Shown here: piece by piece, positions 27,101-35,900 of the stretch | How the letters are laid out: every line of letters starts with the position of its first letter | Numbering within the stretch: position 1 is the stretch's first letter | Origin: Argopecten irradians | Lineage: Eukaryota; Mollusca; Bivalvia; Pectinida; Pectinidae | Length of the DNA stretch: 64,000 nt | Direction: 5' to 3' | Assembly: GCF_041381155.1 (NCBI RefSeq) | Contig: NC_091145.1 | Coordinates: forward strand, 39,819,882-39,883,881 | Made by a program: the position numbers and the translations under genes | Notes under the pieces: model-generated | Seen by the model: only the letters and a program-made list of their open reading frames with translations | The model's database searches: none | Told to the model about the DNA's origin: nothing

Positions 27101-28456
27101 ATTAGTATTGCTTCATCGTATTAGTATTGCTTCATTGTAATATAAGTATTGCTTCATCGTATTAGTATTGCTTCATTGTATTAGTATTGCTTCATAGTAT
27201 TAGTATTGCTTTATTAATTAGATAGAAGCCGTATGGCGCCCACGCTATCCACCAAAGGAATACCGTTATCTGCTATCGGAAGGTGCATTGCTGAAACACT
27301 TATACGTGTAGAACTTGATATTTTTCGTTTCATTTCTAAAATCCCATCCACATACCTGCATAGCCAGTAACCTCTGTTTACTCACGAGAAAATGACTCGG
27401 TATGGTAATTGGCAGAAAATGGCTCATCTCTCTATGATGGCTGTTTATTTACTGTTATCAAATTAAGCCGAGTATCATTTGACTCAGATACCTAATTGTT
27501 CTTGGAATGTCTGGTTCATTCTTGCCTCCCATTGTTAATTGTACATTACAGTGTACGGATTGAGGCTACAGTTGCGAAATGCCAAATGGCTTTATTGTGT
27601 AATATATAATAAGGTCAGAATATAGGACGCATGCCCTAGCTGTCTTGTCATGCGTGCCAATGTTGTAAAACCTCTTTCCTGGTCATTATACGTCCGGGTT
27701 TACTGTTGTTGAACCAGATTTGTGTTTTGGATTGTGTGTCCGTGTGTAGTGTTTGATTATCTATTGTGTTACAATGCCCAGCTGAACACAATGAAACTTG
27801 TATAAATGCCTGACCAATGGTACTGCTGGTATGGTTAAGAGCAAATTATTTAGAAATAAAAATGTGGAAAATGTACGTGTTGTGCTATGCACGGACAGTT
27901 TATTTATCATTCATATCACAAGAGCTTGACGTCCTGTCAATAATAGACTAAGTATAAAATACCCTCTACATGTAGTGTTTTTATATAGTATATAGGGGTT
28001 TTATATATAGATATATGCTATATATATTATTAACATAACTTCAAGCTCCTGTGTATATGCAGTGTGTACTATACAAATTTACGTGTACTTGTAAGTGTTA
28101 CAGGGTACACATTTCACATGTTAATGTTAATTAGAGGTAATTAACACAAAAAACTACTCACCTGTGAAGTTGACACCAGGACCAATACCTATAGAAACAT
28201 TGGACATTAACTCCCGAACAGAGTTGGTGTTTGGGGAGTACAGAATGTCATCTTTAGAAAATGAGTTTTGGTTTGTAGAGAAGGGCCCCCACAGGAATGG
28301 TTGGGTGTGGTCGACACTGGTCACCAGGAATCGCAACATCAGCAGCAGTAAGGAAAATGCCACGGGCAGAATCACCTCAAACACTGTGGCACAGTAATTC
28401 CGACGAGACACCGTGAAATTTTTCCATACCAGCAGTAAGAACTGTCCGGCACCCAT
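1..28456 (-). CDS. ABCA3-like: ABCA3-like lipid transporter, 5' part of gene (10 coding exons, 3' end outside window)
   Basis: The exons join as complement(<1..129, 628..782, 2454..2583, 2947..3078, 3448..3629, 4012..4185, 4669..4906, 9309..9562, 11255..11488, 28162..28456). All introns are GT-AG and every junction keeps phase, giving 641 codons. Order: first membrane helix (about residues 25-45), large extracellular loop (to ~210), helices 2-6 (~225-440), then the first ATP-binding domain with Walker A GHNGAGKT (532-539), Q-loop CPQ (577-579) and signature LSGGQ (631-635). ABCA proteins are full-length ABC transporters that move phospholipids or sterols across membranes; ABCA3 acts in lysosome-related lamellar bodies. 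I infer ABCA3 type from segments such as [11 protein letters not shown] and SYWCG. The second half (TMD2, NBD2) lies beyond base 1. Other A-subfamily members remain possible; the subfamily is certain. Confidence 0.94.
421..611. repeat. 3 x ~65-bp tandem repeat in ABCA intron 9
   Basis: Three copies of a unit containing TATACCTGAACAATTATTAA and GGCTAAATGTCAGAAATGT follow each other, with a few substitutions. The array starts 17 bases inside the intron on the coding (minus) strand, next to the exon 9 donor, but does not contain the donor itself. Confidence 0.9.
628..782 (-). CDS. ABCA3-like exon 9 (Q-loop)
   Basis: 155 nt, phase 1 in and phase 0 out. It encodes [17 protein letters not shown] and [19 protein letters not shown], the Q-loop of ABCA NBD1. 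Acceptor GGTTTCAG, donor GCGAAG|GTAAAT. A three-copy 65-bp repeat starts 17 bases inside the following intron. Confidence 0.94.
1079..1573 (+). repeat. Dispersed repeat, longer copy (ABCA intron 8)
   Basis: A roughly 500-bp block starts GTTTGTTTGATTAATTAACG and ends near CGCCTTTTACGATCATGCA. Its first ~255 bp recur inverted at 11896-12152. It has the look of a mollusc interspersed repeat, but I do not recognise the family by name and see no coding capacity; the open stretch within it (1179-1487) is not a gene. Confidence 0.75.
1998..2157 (+). pseudogene. Ubiquitin-specific protease (C19) exon fragment inside ABCA intron 8
   Basis: Between acceptor GTTATTTATAG and donor TTTTACA|GTAAGT an open 160-nt exon encodes the Cys box of a USP deubiquitinase, [18 protein letters not shown], with the catalytic Cys in NTCFMNS and the following [11 protein letters not shown]. 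USPs remove ubiquitin through a Cys-His-Asp/Asn triad. The fragment runs on the plus strand, opposite to ABCA, and no other USP exon is recognisable nearby, so it is probably a captured or orphan exon. The SNTREL-like tail recalls USP2/USP21, a guess by eye. Its 3' end and donor are copied into the tandem array that follows. A nested functional gene with distant exons cannot be excluded. Confidence 0.72.
2131..2370 (+). repeat. 5 x ~52-bp tandem array made from the USP exon end and donor
   Basis: The unit includes CCAGGGAATTC, GTGACTTCTTTTACAG, TAAGTAACTGTC and CTAGCCCCAATA. The first copy is the last 27 bases of the USP-like exon plus its 5' splice site and the start of the intron. Later copies begin near 2184, 2236, 2288 and 2346 and carry substitutions; the fourth-to-fifth spacing is longer by a six-base insertion, and the fifth copy stops before the donor. 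Confidence 0.88.
2454..2583 (-). CDS. ABCA3-like exon 8 (Walker A)
   Basis: 130 nt, phase 0 in and phase 1 out. It encodes [20 protein letters not shown] and [20 protein letters not shown]: the Walker A loop of NBD1 with the invariant Lys and Thr. Acceptor TTTTTACAG, donor ACAG|GTACGT. Confidence 0.95.
2947..3078 (-). CDS. ABCA3-like exon 7 (linker into NBD1)
   Basis: 132 nt, phase 0 on both sides. It begins SYWCG, a hallmark of ABCA proteins directly after PWYF, and ends GIQISHLRK, the first strand of NBD1. Donor AAAG|GTAAGT is near consensus. Confidence 0.92.
3448..3629 (-). CDS. ABCA3-like exon 6 (helix 6)
   Basis: 182 nt, phase 1 in and phase 0 out. It encodes [20 protein letters not shown], then helix 6 ([19 protein letters not shown]) and the family hallmark [14 protein letters not shown] just before NBD1. 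Acceptor TTAATACAG, donor ACG|GTAGGT. Confidence 0.93.
4012..4185 (-). CDS. ABCA3-like exon 5 (helix 5)
   Basis: 174 nt, phase 1 in and out, between acceptor TTTCCATAG and donor CACAG|GTGAGC. It encodes [16 protein letters not shown] (helix 5) and the loop to [14 protein letters not shown], matching the 'FGGFLYFFTYIPYFF ... MAMGAQLIGKFEAKG' region of ABCA3-type proteins. Confidence 0.92.
4669..4906 (-). CDS. ABCA3-like exon 4 (helices 3 and 4)
   Basis: 238 nt, phase 0 in and phase 1 out. It encodes [18 protein letters not shown] followed by two hydrophobic helices ([16 protein letters not shown] and [19 protein letters not shown]), ending at FSKG, the expected ABCA order. Donor AAAG|GTAAAT, acceptor CTCCTGTAATCAAGG side read as ...TTACAG|GAGACA. 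Confidence 0.93.
4907..5888. other. ABCA intron 3, 3' part, no feature seen
   Basis: AT-rich intron sequence between exon 4 and the satellite. I see no gene, no RNA gene and no clear repeat. A short open frame on the plus strand at 5556-5768 has no recognisable domain. Confidence 0.6.
5889..9308. repeat. 3.4-kb satellite in ABCA intron 3, beginning at the exon 3 donor
   Basis: The satellite is built from TTACCCACCTTGTTAC-type units. From about 8440 to 9308 a 24-bp form (ending ACACACACT) dominates and is nearly uniform. In the middle, forms with an ATTATT block and about 32 bp alternate with it, and at 5889-6400 an older ~85-90-bp higher-order form with GGTGGCACCTTCTTAATACC appears. On the coding (minus) strand every main unit carries AACAAGGTGGGTAAC, which matches the authentic donor CTCAAG|GTGGGTAAC. 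Homogeneity falls with distance from the exon. Long open frames through this block come from unit lengths divisible by three or eight-residue periodicity and are not genes. Confidence 0.95.
9309..9562 (-). CDS. ABCA3-like exon 3 (end of loop, helix 2)
   Basis: 254 nt from acceptor TTTTATAG to donor CTCAAG|GTGGGT. It carries the loop end ([12 protein letters not shown]), the conserved MPYPPYVED segment, helix 2 ([16 protein letters not shown]) and the cytosolic VYEKEKKLK stretch. Next in family order is 'ETMKLMGL', which is exactly the start of exon 4. The donor belongs to the first unit of the satellite filling intron 3: the first intronic bases are repeat sequence and the reading frame stays open for about 83 codons into it. 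Confidence 0.93.
9880..10725. mobile_element. TIR element carrying a 20-bp minisatellite (ABCA intron 2)
   Basis: Near-perfect terminal inverted repeats of about 31 bp (GGTTATTAAGTCATAGACAA on the left; its reverse complement at 10697-10716 on the right) enclose 38 copies or so of GAATGTCCTTCCGTTATGAA. The left end also keeps a diverged half unit (GGACGGTCATTC). No transposase is present. I could not find a convincing target-site duplication. Non-autonomous DNA elements with internal minisatellites are known in animals; the family here is not recognised. Confidence 0.8.
9941..10695. repeat. 20-bp minisatellite, about 38 copies
   Basis: The unit GAATGTCCTTCCGTTATGAA alternates with a TATAAA ending (G or A at one site). 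One unit near 10141 lacks a base. The array is almost free of other changes, which suggests recent expansion or homogenisation. Confidence 0.95.
11255..11488 (-). CDS. ABCA3-like exon 2 (extracellular loop)
   Basis: Phase 1 in and phase 1 out, 234 nt. It follows a clean acceptor (CTATTTTACAG) and encodes part of the first extracellular loop, with the family-typical [16 protein letters not shown] and [11 protein letters not shown] segments. I placed the donor at GTAGGC because this restores a Tyr codon with exon 3; a GT two bases upstream would break the frame. Confidence 0.88.
11896..12152 (-). repeat. Dispersed repeat, shorter inverted copy (ABCA intron 1)
   Basis: It is the reverse complement of the first ~255 bp of the repeat at 1079-1573, including GGTTCGCCCGTTGTCAGTA, the CCGCAGTCTCCCAAAACATG block and the terminal TTAATTAATCAAACAAAC. 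It lacks the other half. Confidence 0.8.
12153..15104. other. ABCA intron 1, unremarkable stretch
   Basis: AT-rich DNA with many stops in all frames. I see no gene, tandem array or element with visible ends. A short palindrome AATAAGCCGCGGCTTATATT lies near 13965. Confidence 0.55.
15105..16752 (-). mobile_element. 5'-truncated LINE (CR1/Jockey-type reverse transcriptase), dead
   Basis: Reading down from 16748, the fragment shows RT block [16 protein letters not shown], then [20 protein letters not shown], the catalytic YADD at 16421-16410, the thumb region ([16 protein letters not shown]) and, near 15500, the C-terminal [13 protein letters not shown] zinc-knuckle-like motif. The likely 3' end is the AATAAAG sequence near 15110. 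Stops and frameshifts break it at several places (for example directly after YADDIT). The endonuclease domain is missing. LINEs copy themselves through target-primed reverse transcription; this copy cannot. Confidence 0.85.
16835..27215. repeat. 10.4-kb minisatellite with 19-bp unit in ABCA intron 1
   Basis: About 540 copies of ATTAGTATTGCTTCATCGT. Two positions vary in nearly two-state fashion: ...CATCG/CATTG... and AGTATT/AGTGTT. One-base-shorter units (CATGTATT), fused units and rare forms such as TGTAATATAAG are scattered through. Array edges grade into imperfect units (from 16835; last unit near 27208). No terminal repeats of a mobile element are visible at the edges. Confidence 0.97.
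27216..28161. other. ABCA intron 1, 5' part, no feature seen
   Basis: Ordinary AT-rich intron sequence between the minisatellite and the exon 1 donor. A TA-rich stretch with TATATAG repeats lies at 27980-28030. No gene or mobile element is recognised. Confidence 0.55.
28162..28456 (-). CDS. ABCA3-like exon 1 (start codon, first membrane helix)
   Basis: The ATG at 28456-28454 sits in a very good start context (CACCATGGG). It encodes 98 codons plus one base: a short cytosolic N terminus ([14 protein letters not shown]), the first hydrophobic helix ([19 protein letters not shown]) and the start of the extracellular loop. The N terminus MG..LLWKN is typical for ABCA proteins. The exon ends at a GTGAGT donor. 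Intron 1 is about 16.7 kb. Confidence 0.93.
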
Positions 28457-29867
28457 GGTGCTGAGAATGGTTTACACACAATTCTTGAACCAAGCTGGCA
28501 TACACACGATCATGTGTTATAAACTATAGGTATTTCCTCAGCTATTTTTAGCGATGAAAGACACGCCACCTTTCGGCACGCCTATTCGATCGGAATGGCA
28601 GCTGCCTACACAAGAATGGTCGATATCGAAATGTGATCGATGTTTATGTAAAACATATACAATAAACCTCGTGGAGCTGTATCATGATGGTCTGCCAATG
28701 ACGAAGCAATGTAACAATCCTCAAAGTCACCCCTATGATAATGACGACATTCCAGTGTAAATATATAAATTAGCCTCGTGAGGTCATTGAGCGTGACGAC
28801 CAGTACGGGTGTCTATTGCCCTCGCGGTACAGGTATACCTGTGTGCAGTCATGTGTTACCATTAAATACCTAGGGCTGTGGCTAGCTAATGTTATTGTTG
28901 CTACACACTACGTATACAGAGGTATTGTCTTAGGATGATTGTACACGTGTATTCCAACTAAACTGCAATCATCACAAGGATGAAGTAGAAGTTTCCAGGA
29001 AAAGAGTCATGTGGGTGTCGACAAAATAACACTTCACAACAACTCATTTTCGGAAAAACATGCTTGGTTAGACCAAGGATTTATAAGTGATACACGTCCT
29101 TGGTTGGACTCACAAATTGCTGTACATATATTAAATCGATATCCCCGTCTGTTGCTTTTTCAGTGGATGGTACGTGTTATGGTATTAAGAAGTAGTATTG
29201 CCTCCCTTCGCATTGGATGTCCCGAGGTATTCTCTGGCGCACGTGACTAATCGTGGGGGTTATTAAAAGATTACATTTTCGTATAATTATAGTGCTTATT
29301 TAACTATTTATTTATTAATAAATCATGTTAATTTGGCACATCTTCATATAAATAGAACTATCCCTGCAAGGTCATGCAAGAGAAGCCAAACATGGGAATA
29401 CTACAACATTCAGTTATTGGTCGCACATTATAACCAACATGCATGAAAAAACCACCATCGTACAAATTAGATGAGTTTCACTGAACAGACTTCAGGTCAG
29501 GCAGGTCTATGATATTTCATTTGTCACCCCCTCCCCCCATGCGTCGTTTCAAGAGACAAACGTCTAATTGATAATAAAAGATACCGTTCAAGATCGTTGA
29601 TATTTTTGACTTAAATATTATGTTCCATGAATCACATACTCCAAACAATAAAACATTTCAACGATTTAATATTTCAATGCGACTAAATCAAACACTCAGC
29701 TAATCCCTAAAACTAAGTTGTTTTCCCGTCAAACAATTCGAACATTCCAACCGATCGAACCATTACCTCCAATTGAACAATACCAACCGATCAAATATTT
29801 CAAATCATCGAACAATATTAATACCATCTCATGAAGCATTTCCAACATTCTAACCTACAAATTATCC
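28457..29867. other. Upstream region of the ABCA3-like gene, no gene seen
   Basis: This holds the presumed 5' UTR and promoter of the ABCA3-like gene. I see no TATA box or initiator that I would defend. Open frames at 28554-28760 and 29011-29250 have no recognisable domain. Confidence 0.5.
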
Positions 29868-30440
29868 CAAAACATCAAACATCCCAACACATCAAATATC
29901 CCAACACATCAAATATCCCAACACATCAAATATCCCAACACATCAAACATCCCAACGCATCAAACATCCCAACACATCAAACATCCCAACACATCAAATA
30001 TCCCAACACATCAAACATCCCAACGCATCAAACATCCCAACACATCAAACATCCCAACGCATCAAACATTCCAACGCATCAAATATCCCAACACAATCAA
30101 ACATCCAAACACATCAAACATCCCAACACATCAAATATCCCAACACATCAAACATCCCAACGCATCAAACATTCCAACACATCAAACATCCCAACACATC
30201 AAACATCCCAACACATCAAACATCCCAACACATCAAACATCCCAACACATCAAACATCCCAACACATCAAACATCCTAACACATCAAACATCCCAACACA
30301 TCAAACATCCCAACACATCAAACATCACACATCAAACATCCTAACACATCAAACATCCAAACACATCAAACATCCTAACACATCAAACATCCCAACACAT
30401 CAAACATCCCAACACATCAAACATCCTAACACATCAATTT
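29868..30440. repeat. 17-bp minisatellite, about 33 copies
   Basis: The unit CATCCCAACACATCAAA repeats with small changes (AATATCCC, ACGCATC, TTCCAAC). Degenerate relatives (AACATTCCAACCGATCGAAC) extend left from about 29640, suggesting the array grew from a looser AATTGAACAATACC-type context. The 212-residue open frame across it is a by-product: 17 nt x 3 gives a 17-residue period without stops. Confidence 0.95.
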
Positions 30441-32237
30441 ACCTATTATACATACCTCCCCACCCTTAGTACAAAGCTGAAATCACATTGTTACAAAGCA
30501 AGCCATTGCCCCTGGTTGGTTTAAGCATATTACTGATTTTATCAAACAGTTATCGCCGTGGTAAAGCATGGTTGGTATTGACCTTACGGCAAATCACGGA
30601 TCTATACAAGTACACCTACAGAAGTTACACGGGGAAAAGTTATTTAGAAGCTAGGCTCTACCTCATGACAAACTTTAAAAAAAATTACAACCAGGAGCAT
30701 AGCCGACAAAATACCAAGGGTCGGGGTTTACCAGTTCACTATATTAAGGCTATATTGGTAATTGCTTGAAACAAAAAGTAGAATAAATTGAATATAGAAA
30801 CGAAACGAGAAAGTAATTTTAGCTTGGTGCCTCATTTTTACAATCTACTTTTGAAAAATAAACATCAGTAATAACCCGTTTTTTTAATTTCATAAGGCTT
30901 GTATTGTATTTTAATTTGACTGTGACAATCTTAATTGCTTAACTGGTAAAATGATGGGGCGTCAGACACATGTATACTTTCCTGACTTAAAATAACATGT
31001 AATATTCATCATTTTCAAATTCTATATCCCAGGACGTATTAATATCATTATCGTGTTTTATGCTTTGTTTTTTGTTCCCCTACCGTGGCAGCGTAACTTA
31101 ACAATAACGGGAATTAAAGAGATCTGTGTTGATGAACACTTTTGGAAGTGTATGTGTAAAATATAAAGTTAGATGAGATCGATAGGTGTTGTTTGTGATA
31201 TTTTGTCACCATGGTATTTTGATCATAGATATATTAGCCACGTGTGACACCTACAAATTAACACGATGATTTTCGTCTATGAATCATCCTCGATAGTAAC
31301 ACTATATGTGTTATAATCACTATCCGTATACCCACCTCTTGGATATACTCAAAACTAAAGGCTCTATGTGCGACAAGAGGTGAGACAGGTAATTTGTTCC
31401 TTTGATGCGATTTTCATCAAAAGAATTGAATAACGGCACACCTTGGTTGGCTGTGTGGTTTAATCTCGGGAGAACTTTTCTGTAATCCTGTGATTGATCC
31501 GTTTTTATCTCCTGTACTGCATTCAGTTGTCCTATTCCAGGGGAGGATGTCTATATAAAGTAAACGAGTCTTCGGTATTGTATGCTTACAATGTATTCTT
31601 ATTCTGAATATTTTCCAATTGTTTCTAGTACAGATCGATGTTTTCGAAGTTCCATTTGTAGTAAAAAAAAAATAAGCAAACAAACAAATCACTAATGTTG
31701 AAGAGATCGTAACGCGAAAAAGTGTCAATATTTGTTTTTTTTTAATTTCAGTAACACTAAGTCAAATCAATCAGGACAGGACTAGTGTAGAACACTATAT
31801 CCAGGTACACTGACACTGCGAGATAGATATAGATAATGAAAAATACGTACAGTCGGTAGTTGACATTTTTATAGAGACGATATTAGAAAAAAAAATATAT
31901 TGAATATATAAATAGGAGGAAAAGGTCCATGATGCATCAGATGTAATCTGGAGGGTTTCATTATCTTCCTTATCACTCTTATCCTTTCCCAGAAAGGGTC
32001 TCATTATCTGGTGTCCATATGACGTCGGAGAAGAGTAAAGTACTGTACATGATTCTATAACCAGTCAATATAGTGTGTCAATGTTAGGTCTCGGTAGATT
32101 TAAGTTGTCTTAATGGAATTCATAATGTATGTCAGTCATATACTTTTACTTTGAATACTCGTATATATATAATGAAATGTCCATTGTAACGCACAGATGT
32201 ATTTACCCGATCTTCGGTCTATGTAGGCACCAATATA
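30441..32237. other. Intergenic stretch, no feature seen
   Basis: AT-rich DNA with scattered short frames only. No gene, RNA gene or element with visible ends could be supported. Confidence 0.55.
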
Positions 32238-32478
32238 CGTCAAAAGTTTCACGTAATAATGCCAAAGTTTCACGTAATAATGCCAGAGTTTCACGTAATA
32301 ATGCCAAAGTTTCACGTAATAATGCCAAAGTTTCACGAAATAACTCCAAAATTTCGCGTAATAACACCAAAGTTGCGCGTAATAATGCGACAGTTTCGCG
32401 AAATAATGCCAAAGTATCGCGTAATAACGCGACAGTTTCGCAAAATAATGCCAAAGTATCGCGTAATAACGCGATTTT
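32238..32478. repeat. 21-bp minisatellite, about 11 copies
   Basis: Units contain AAAGTTTCACGTAATAATGC; later units change to GTATCGCGTAATAACGC and GACAGTTTCGCGAAATAATG. Because 21 is divisible by three, both strands stay open in several frames and give seven-residue periodic peptides (SRNNAKV on the plus strand). Nothing suggests these are translated. Confidence 0.93.
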
Positions 32479-32764
32479 TTTTCCACCAAAATGAGCCCAC
32501 TCGGTTGTCGTAGTTTTGAGTGTGAACAAAGAATTAAAGCGAAAAATAATATTGATAATAATAAAAAAAATCGCAGACGATTAGGATTAATTAACAGCTC
32601 TATATAGACAAGTGCTTGGTTTCTTTCCTTTTTATTATGAACAACTACGAACCAATTTCAATAGGTCGACTTTGATTTGTTTTGTAAGCAGTAGATAATA
32701 ATGAAGAACGATACACAGAATAATTGCTAGAGAATATGACCGACTCTGATGCAGTAACGCATCA

Positions 32765-32885
32765 ACACCATCGATTCTGATTCTGATTCTTTTTTTTTCA
32801 ATTTCCAAATATTTTATTGACAAAAAGATGTTAGTGTCAATTGGATTAGACATCAGGTGTAGCCTATCTTAGTCTTCTCCCGATA
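32765..32885 (-). mobile_element. LINE 3' tail fragment
   Basis: On the minus strand the sequence ends AATAAAATATTTGG, an A run, then AATCAGAATCAGAATC. Short 3'-end repeats of this sort close CR1/L2-type LINEs. The neighbouring LINE (from 32925) ends in the similar AATAAAGAATCTGAATCTG, so both probably belong to related families. Confidence 0.55.
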
Positions 32886-32924
32886 TTGGTGGTACAAACA
32901 AATAATTATATAAAACATATATAC

Positions 32925-35900
32925 AGATTCAGATTCTTTATTTTGCTTAAGTTTTACAACTTCTCACAACATAGAAACAAATCCATACATATGATGGTGG
33001 GCTAAAAAAAAAACACCATTAAATTCTATCTATGCATTGTATCTATAGCAGAGAGAGAGAGAGACGGTAAAACAAATTTGGTCTTAACCTGACAGCAATT
33101 TTCTTCTTTCTAAAGCAAAAGAAATATATTTACCCAAATTATTTAATTCCTTTACATTTTGTGTATTTAATAATCAAATTAACTTTAACATGCTAGGATT
33201 TCTTACATAATATGGCTTTAGAAATTTTAATCTTAAATCTTCATACACTTAACATTTTATAACGAAATGGAATTCATCTTCAATATCATCATTACAAAAT
33301 GAACATATTCTCTGATTCCTAGGTATTATCACAAAGAATTTTGTGATAAATTTTAAAGTGCTTTGAACTTGCGTTAATAGTTGCTAAATTTTAACATCAA
33401 TTATCAGTTAATACTATTGTGTGTAATTTGACATTCCTAAGGTTATATTCTTGATCATATTTACGTTTGTGACATTTGAGATAAAACCCCATATGTGTGA
33501 TAACTGTGTATATCCTCTGGCAATTTACTTTGATACTTTTTCTGAAAGATTTTAAGTTCCATTCTATTACGTAACCGGATTAATGTCACGGCCATCCTAA
33601 TTGCCTAAAGGACACTGACCACGGCTGATTAATCTGCCAATGAGCGATATCTGTCAATCATAATTCTGTAATTTTATTGTATGTACATTATTTAAGCATG
33701 AAATATTTTATTTGTAAGTCAGTTAGGTCTCCGACTTTGTACGGAACACATCAGCTATATTCTGGACACTCCAGAATAGCCATCCGTCAAGTCAAAGTTA
33801 TCATCATTAAATTCCAAAGTTCAACTTCAACATTTTCTTACGTCATCTTTACTTCTTGACAAAACGTACGGAAGTTTCCGTATGTTAGTATATTCCTGTA
33901 TCTTCCCCTCTCTTTATTCAAATCATGGGCAGATAACCGAAATTTAGATATGTTTCTCCTGACTTTAATGTCTAAAAATTTATTTAAATAAGGTTGACAA
34001 AAAATAAGTTGTAATAATATGTTTATATAATTTTCCTTTAGATGAATCATTTATCAAACGTACACATTCCTGTCTAAAAAATTCTTCTAACTTGAGTTTA
34101 AATAGATCAGAATAAGATTTAAGAAACGATTCGAAATCCTATATATAGCCCAGACCACAATTATTTAATTCCAATTTCAACTGTAAAATCCAGCTATGAT
34201 TATTTTCTTCCATTTCTTTAAGACATTCCTTTAATATGCAATTGTTAGAAAATTTTTCTAGTTTCAATCCAGTAATTAAATATTCTAATTTTCCTGATAA
34301 TCAGATTGATGATGTTTTTTACAATTAATGGTTATAGTAAGATCTCTCATAAGTAATCTATAGCATTTTATATTTTGTCTCGTCTTAATGGTCTACATTT
34401 GGTTGATTTTCTTGCCAAGGTATATGTAACCATACATAATGTAGATACTCAAACATTCCCTGAATTACTGAGAGTAGGGTTCTCCGAGTATTTGGTTATT
34501 ACATGATCATTTGTGTGACATATATTTTTTTTTTTTTTTCTGCTATTTATTAGATACGTCCATATGAGATCCACTTAATTCATTATATAATTACATCAAA
34601 GTATAAATTGATCAATAACATGTGTGATTAATTACCATATCCTTTTGATGTCATTTAAAACTAGTAATGTTTATTTTACCGTATCCTCATCTCCACACAC
34701 CCATAATAAAATTTCCAATTTTATATTAAGGGGGGCGGCATGTTATATATATGTATATGATATGGGTGTGCTGGAGATGCTGAGATATCGGTCTAAGGGA
34801 GATAACCTTAATTATTATGTTATGCAATATATTATGTAACTCTCCTCTCAGGAGGAGAGAAAAAAGGAGTTGTGAATAAAAAATGGAAGCCGACATGCTG
34901 TGTTCATCATCGCTCATCAAAAAAACCATCATCTAACAAAACATATTCCATGACAATCATCTGCATACATGTACATGAGTAGAAAAATAATAACGGTTCG
35001 AATCTCTAATGAAGTGCAATTATTATTGATAAAATTAATGTCTAAGTCATTGACAAACAATGTAAATAATATCGGCGACAAAATTTCTCCTTGAAACAAT
35101 CCACAGTTGACCTTGTAGAAATCTGAGGTACCATTGTATTTTACACACATATCGTACATCATCATAAATGCTTCTTATAATTCTCAACATTTTGCCTTTT
35201 ATTCCCTTTTTTATAAATTTACACCAAAGATTATGTCTATATATTTACAATTGCCACTGTTTCTGGATCGATAAACTATGTTGGGGCAGATCTGTTTATT
35301 TTCCAATAACTTGAGTGCAGAACGTGACCCGATTCGGTGCGTATGAATTCTTGTAAACATTGGCGGACTTCCTTTGACATTCCACAAATTTACATGTCAA
35401 TCTTAACAAATAACACATGTACGAGACAATCGGAGACATATAATAAAATGCATTTATGTTTTTGAATGTATTATTGCTATCTGACATGAATAAAATAACT
35501 GAAATATGAGAACTATTTTTTGTGACGTCATGGAAAATAAGGACGGGATATCGATTAAGCGGTCAGTCAACGGCGCGCTTTTTGAATGGCTGTTGTGAAT
35601 TGATCAAAATGACGGCAGTATAAATCTGACGGCGAATAGCACAGGTAAATAATTGTATTTGACGTTTTTGTTGATTTTATTATTTAAAGAAAATATTGTA
35701 AATATAAGGACTAACCTCTTACTTTGCTTAGTTTATGAGATGATAAACTCAATGGAGCAGCAACAGCCATTCAAAAAAAAATTGTTTGCAAACTTTTGTG
35801 TGAATCTGCGTATTGCAAACAAAATTTCTTTCATACCCCGATGAAATTAAAAAAAAAATAGTGACTTCAATGCTTAAATGAAACTTTTTCGGATTGTTTT

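Noticed and set aside
29831..30469. 212-residue open frame of HIKHPNTSNIPTHQTSQ repeats
   Set aside because: A product of the 17-bp minisatellite; no promoter, splice context or domain.
32129..32529. Overlapping open frames on both strands with SRNNAKV or LLRETLA periodicity
   Set aside because: Unit length of 21 bp keeps every frame open; no coding evidence.
32987..33006. ATGATGGTGGGCTAAAAAA as a lone Helentron-like 3' end
   Set aside because: It matches only one arm of the hairpin at 55932-55959 and lies within the LINE's 3' region; chance similarity is more likely.
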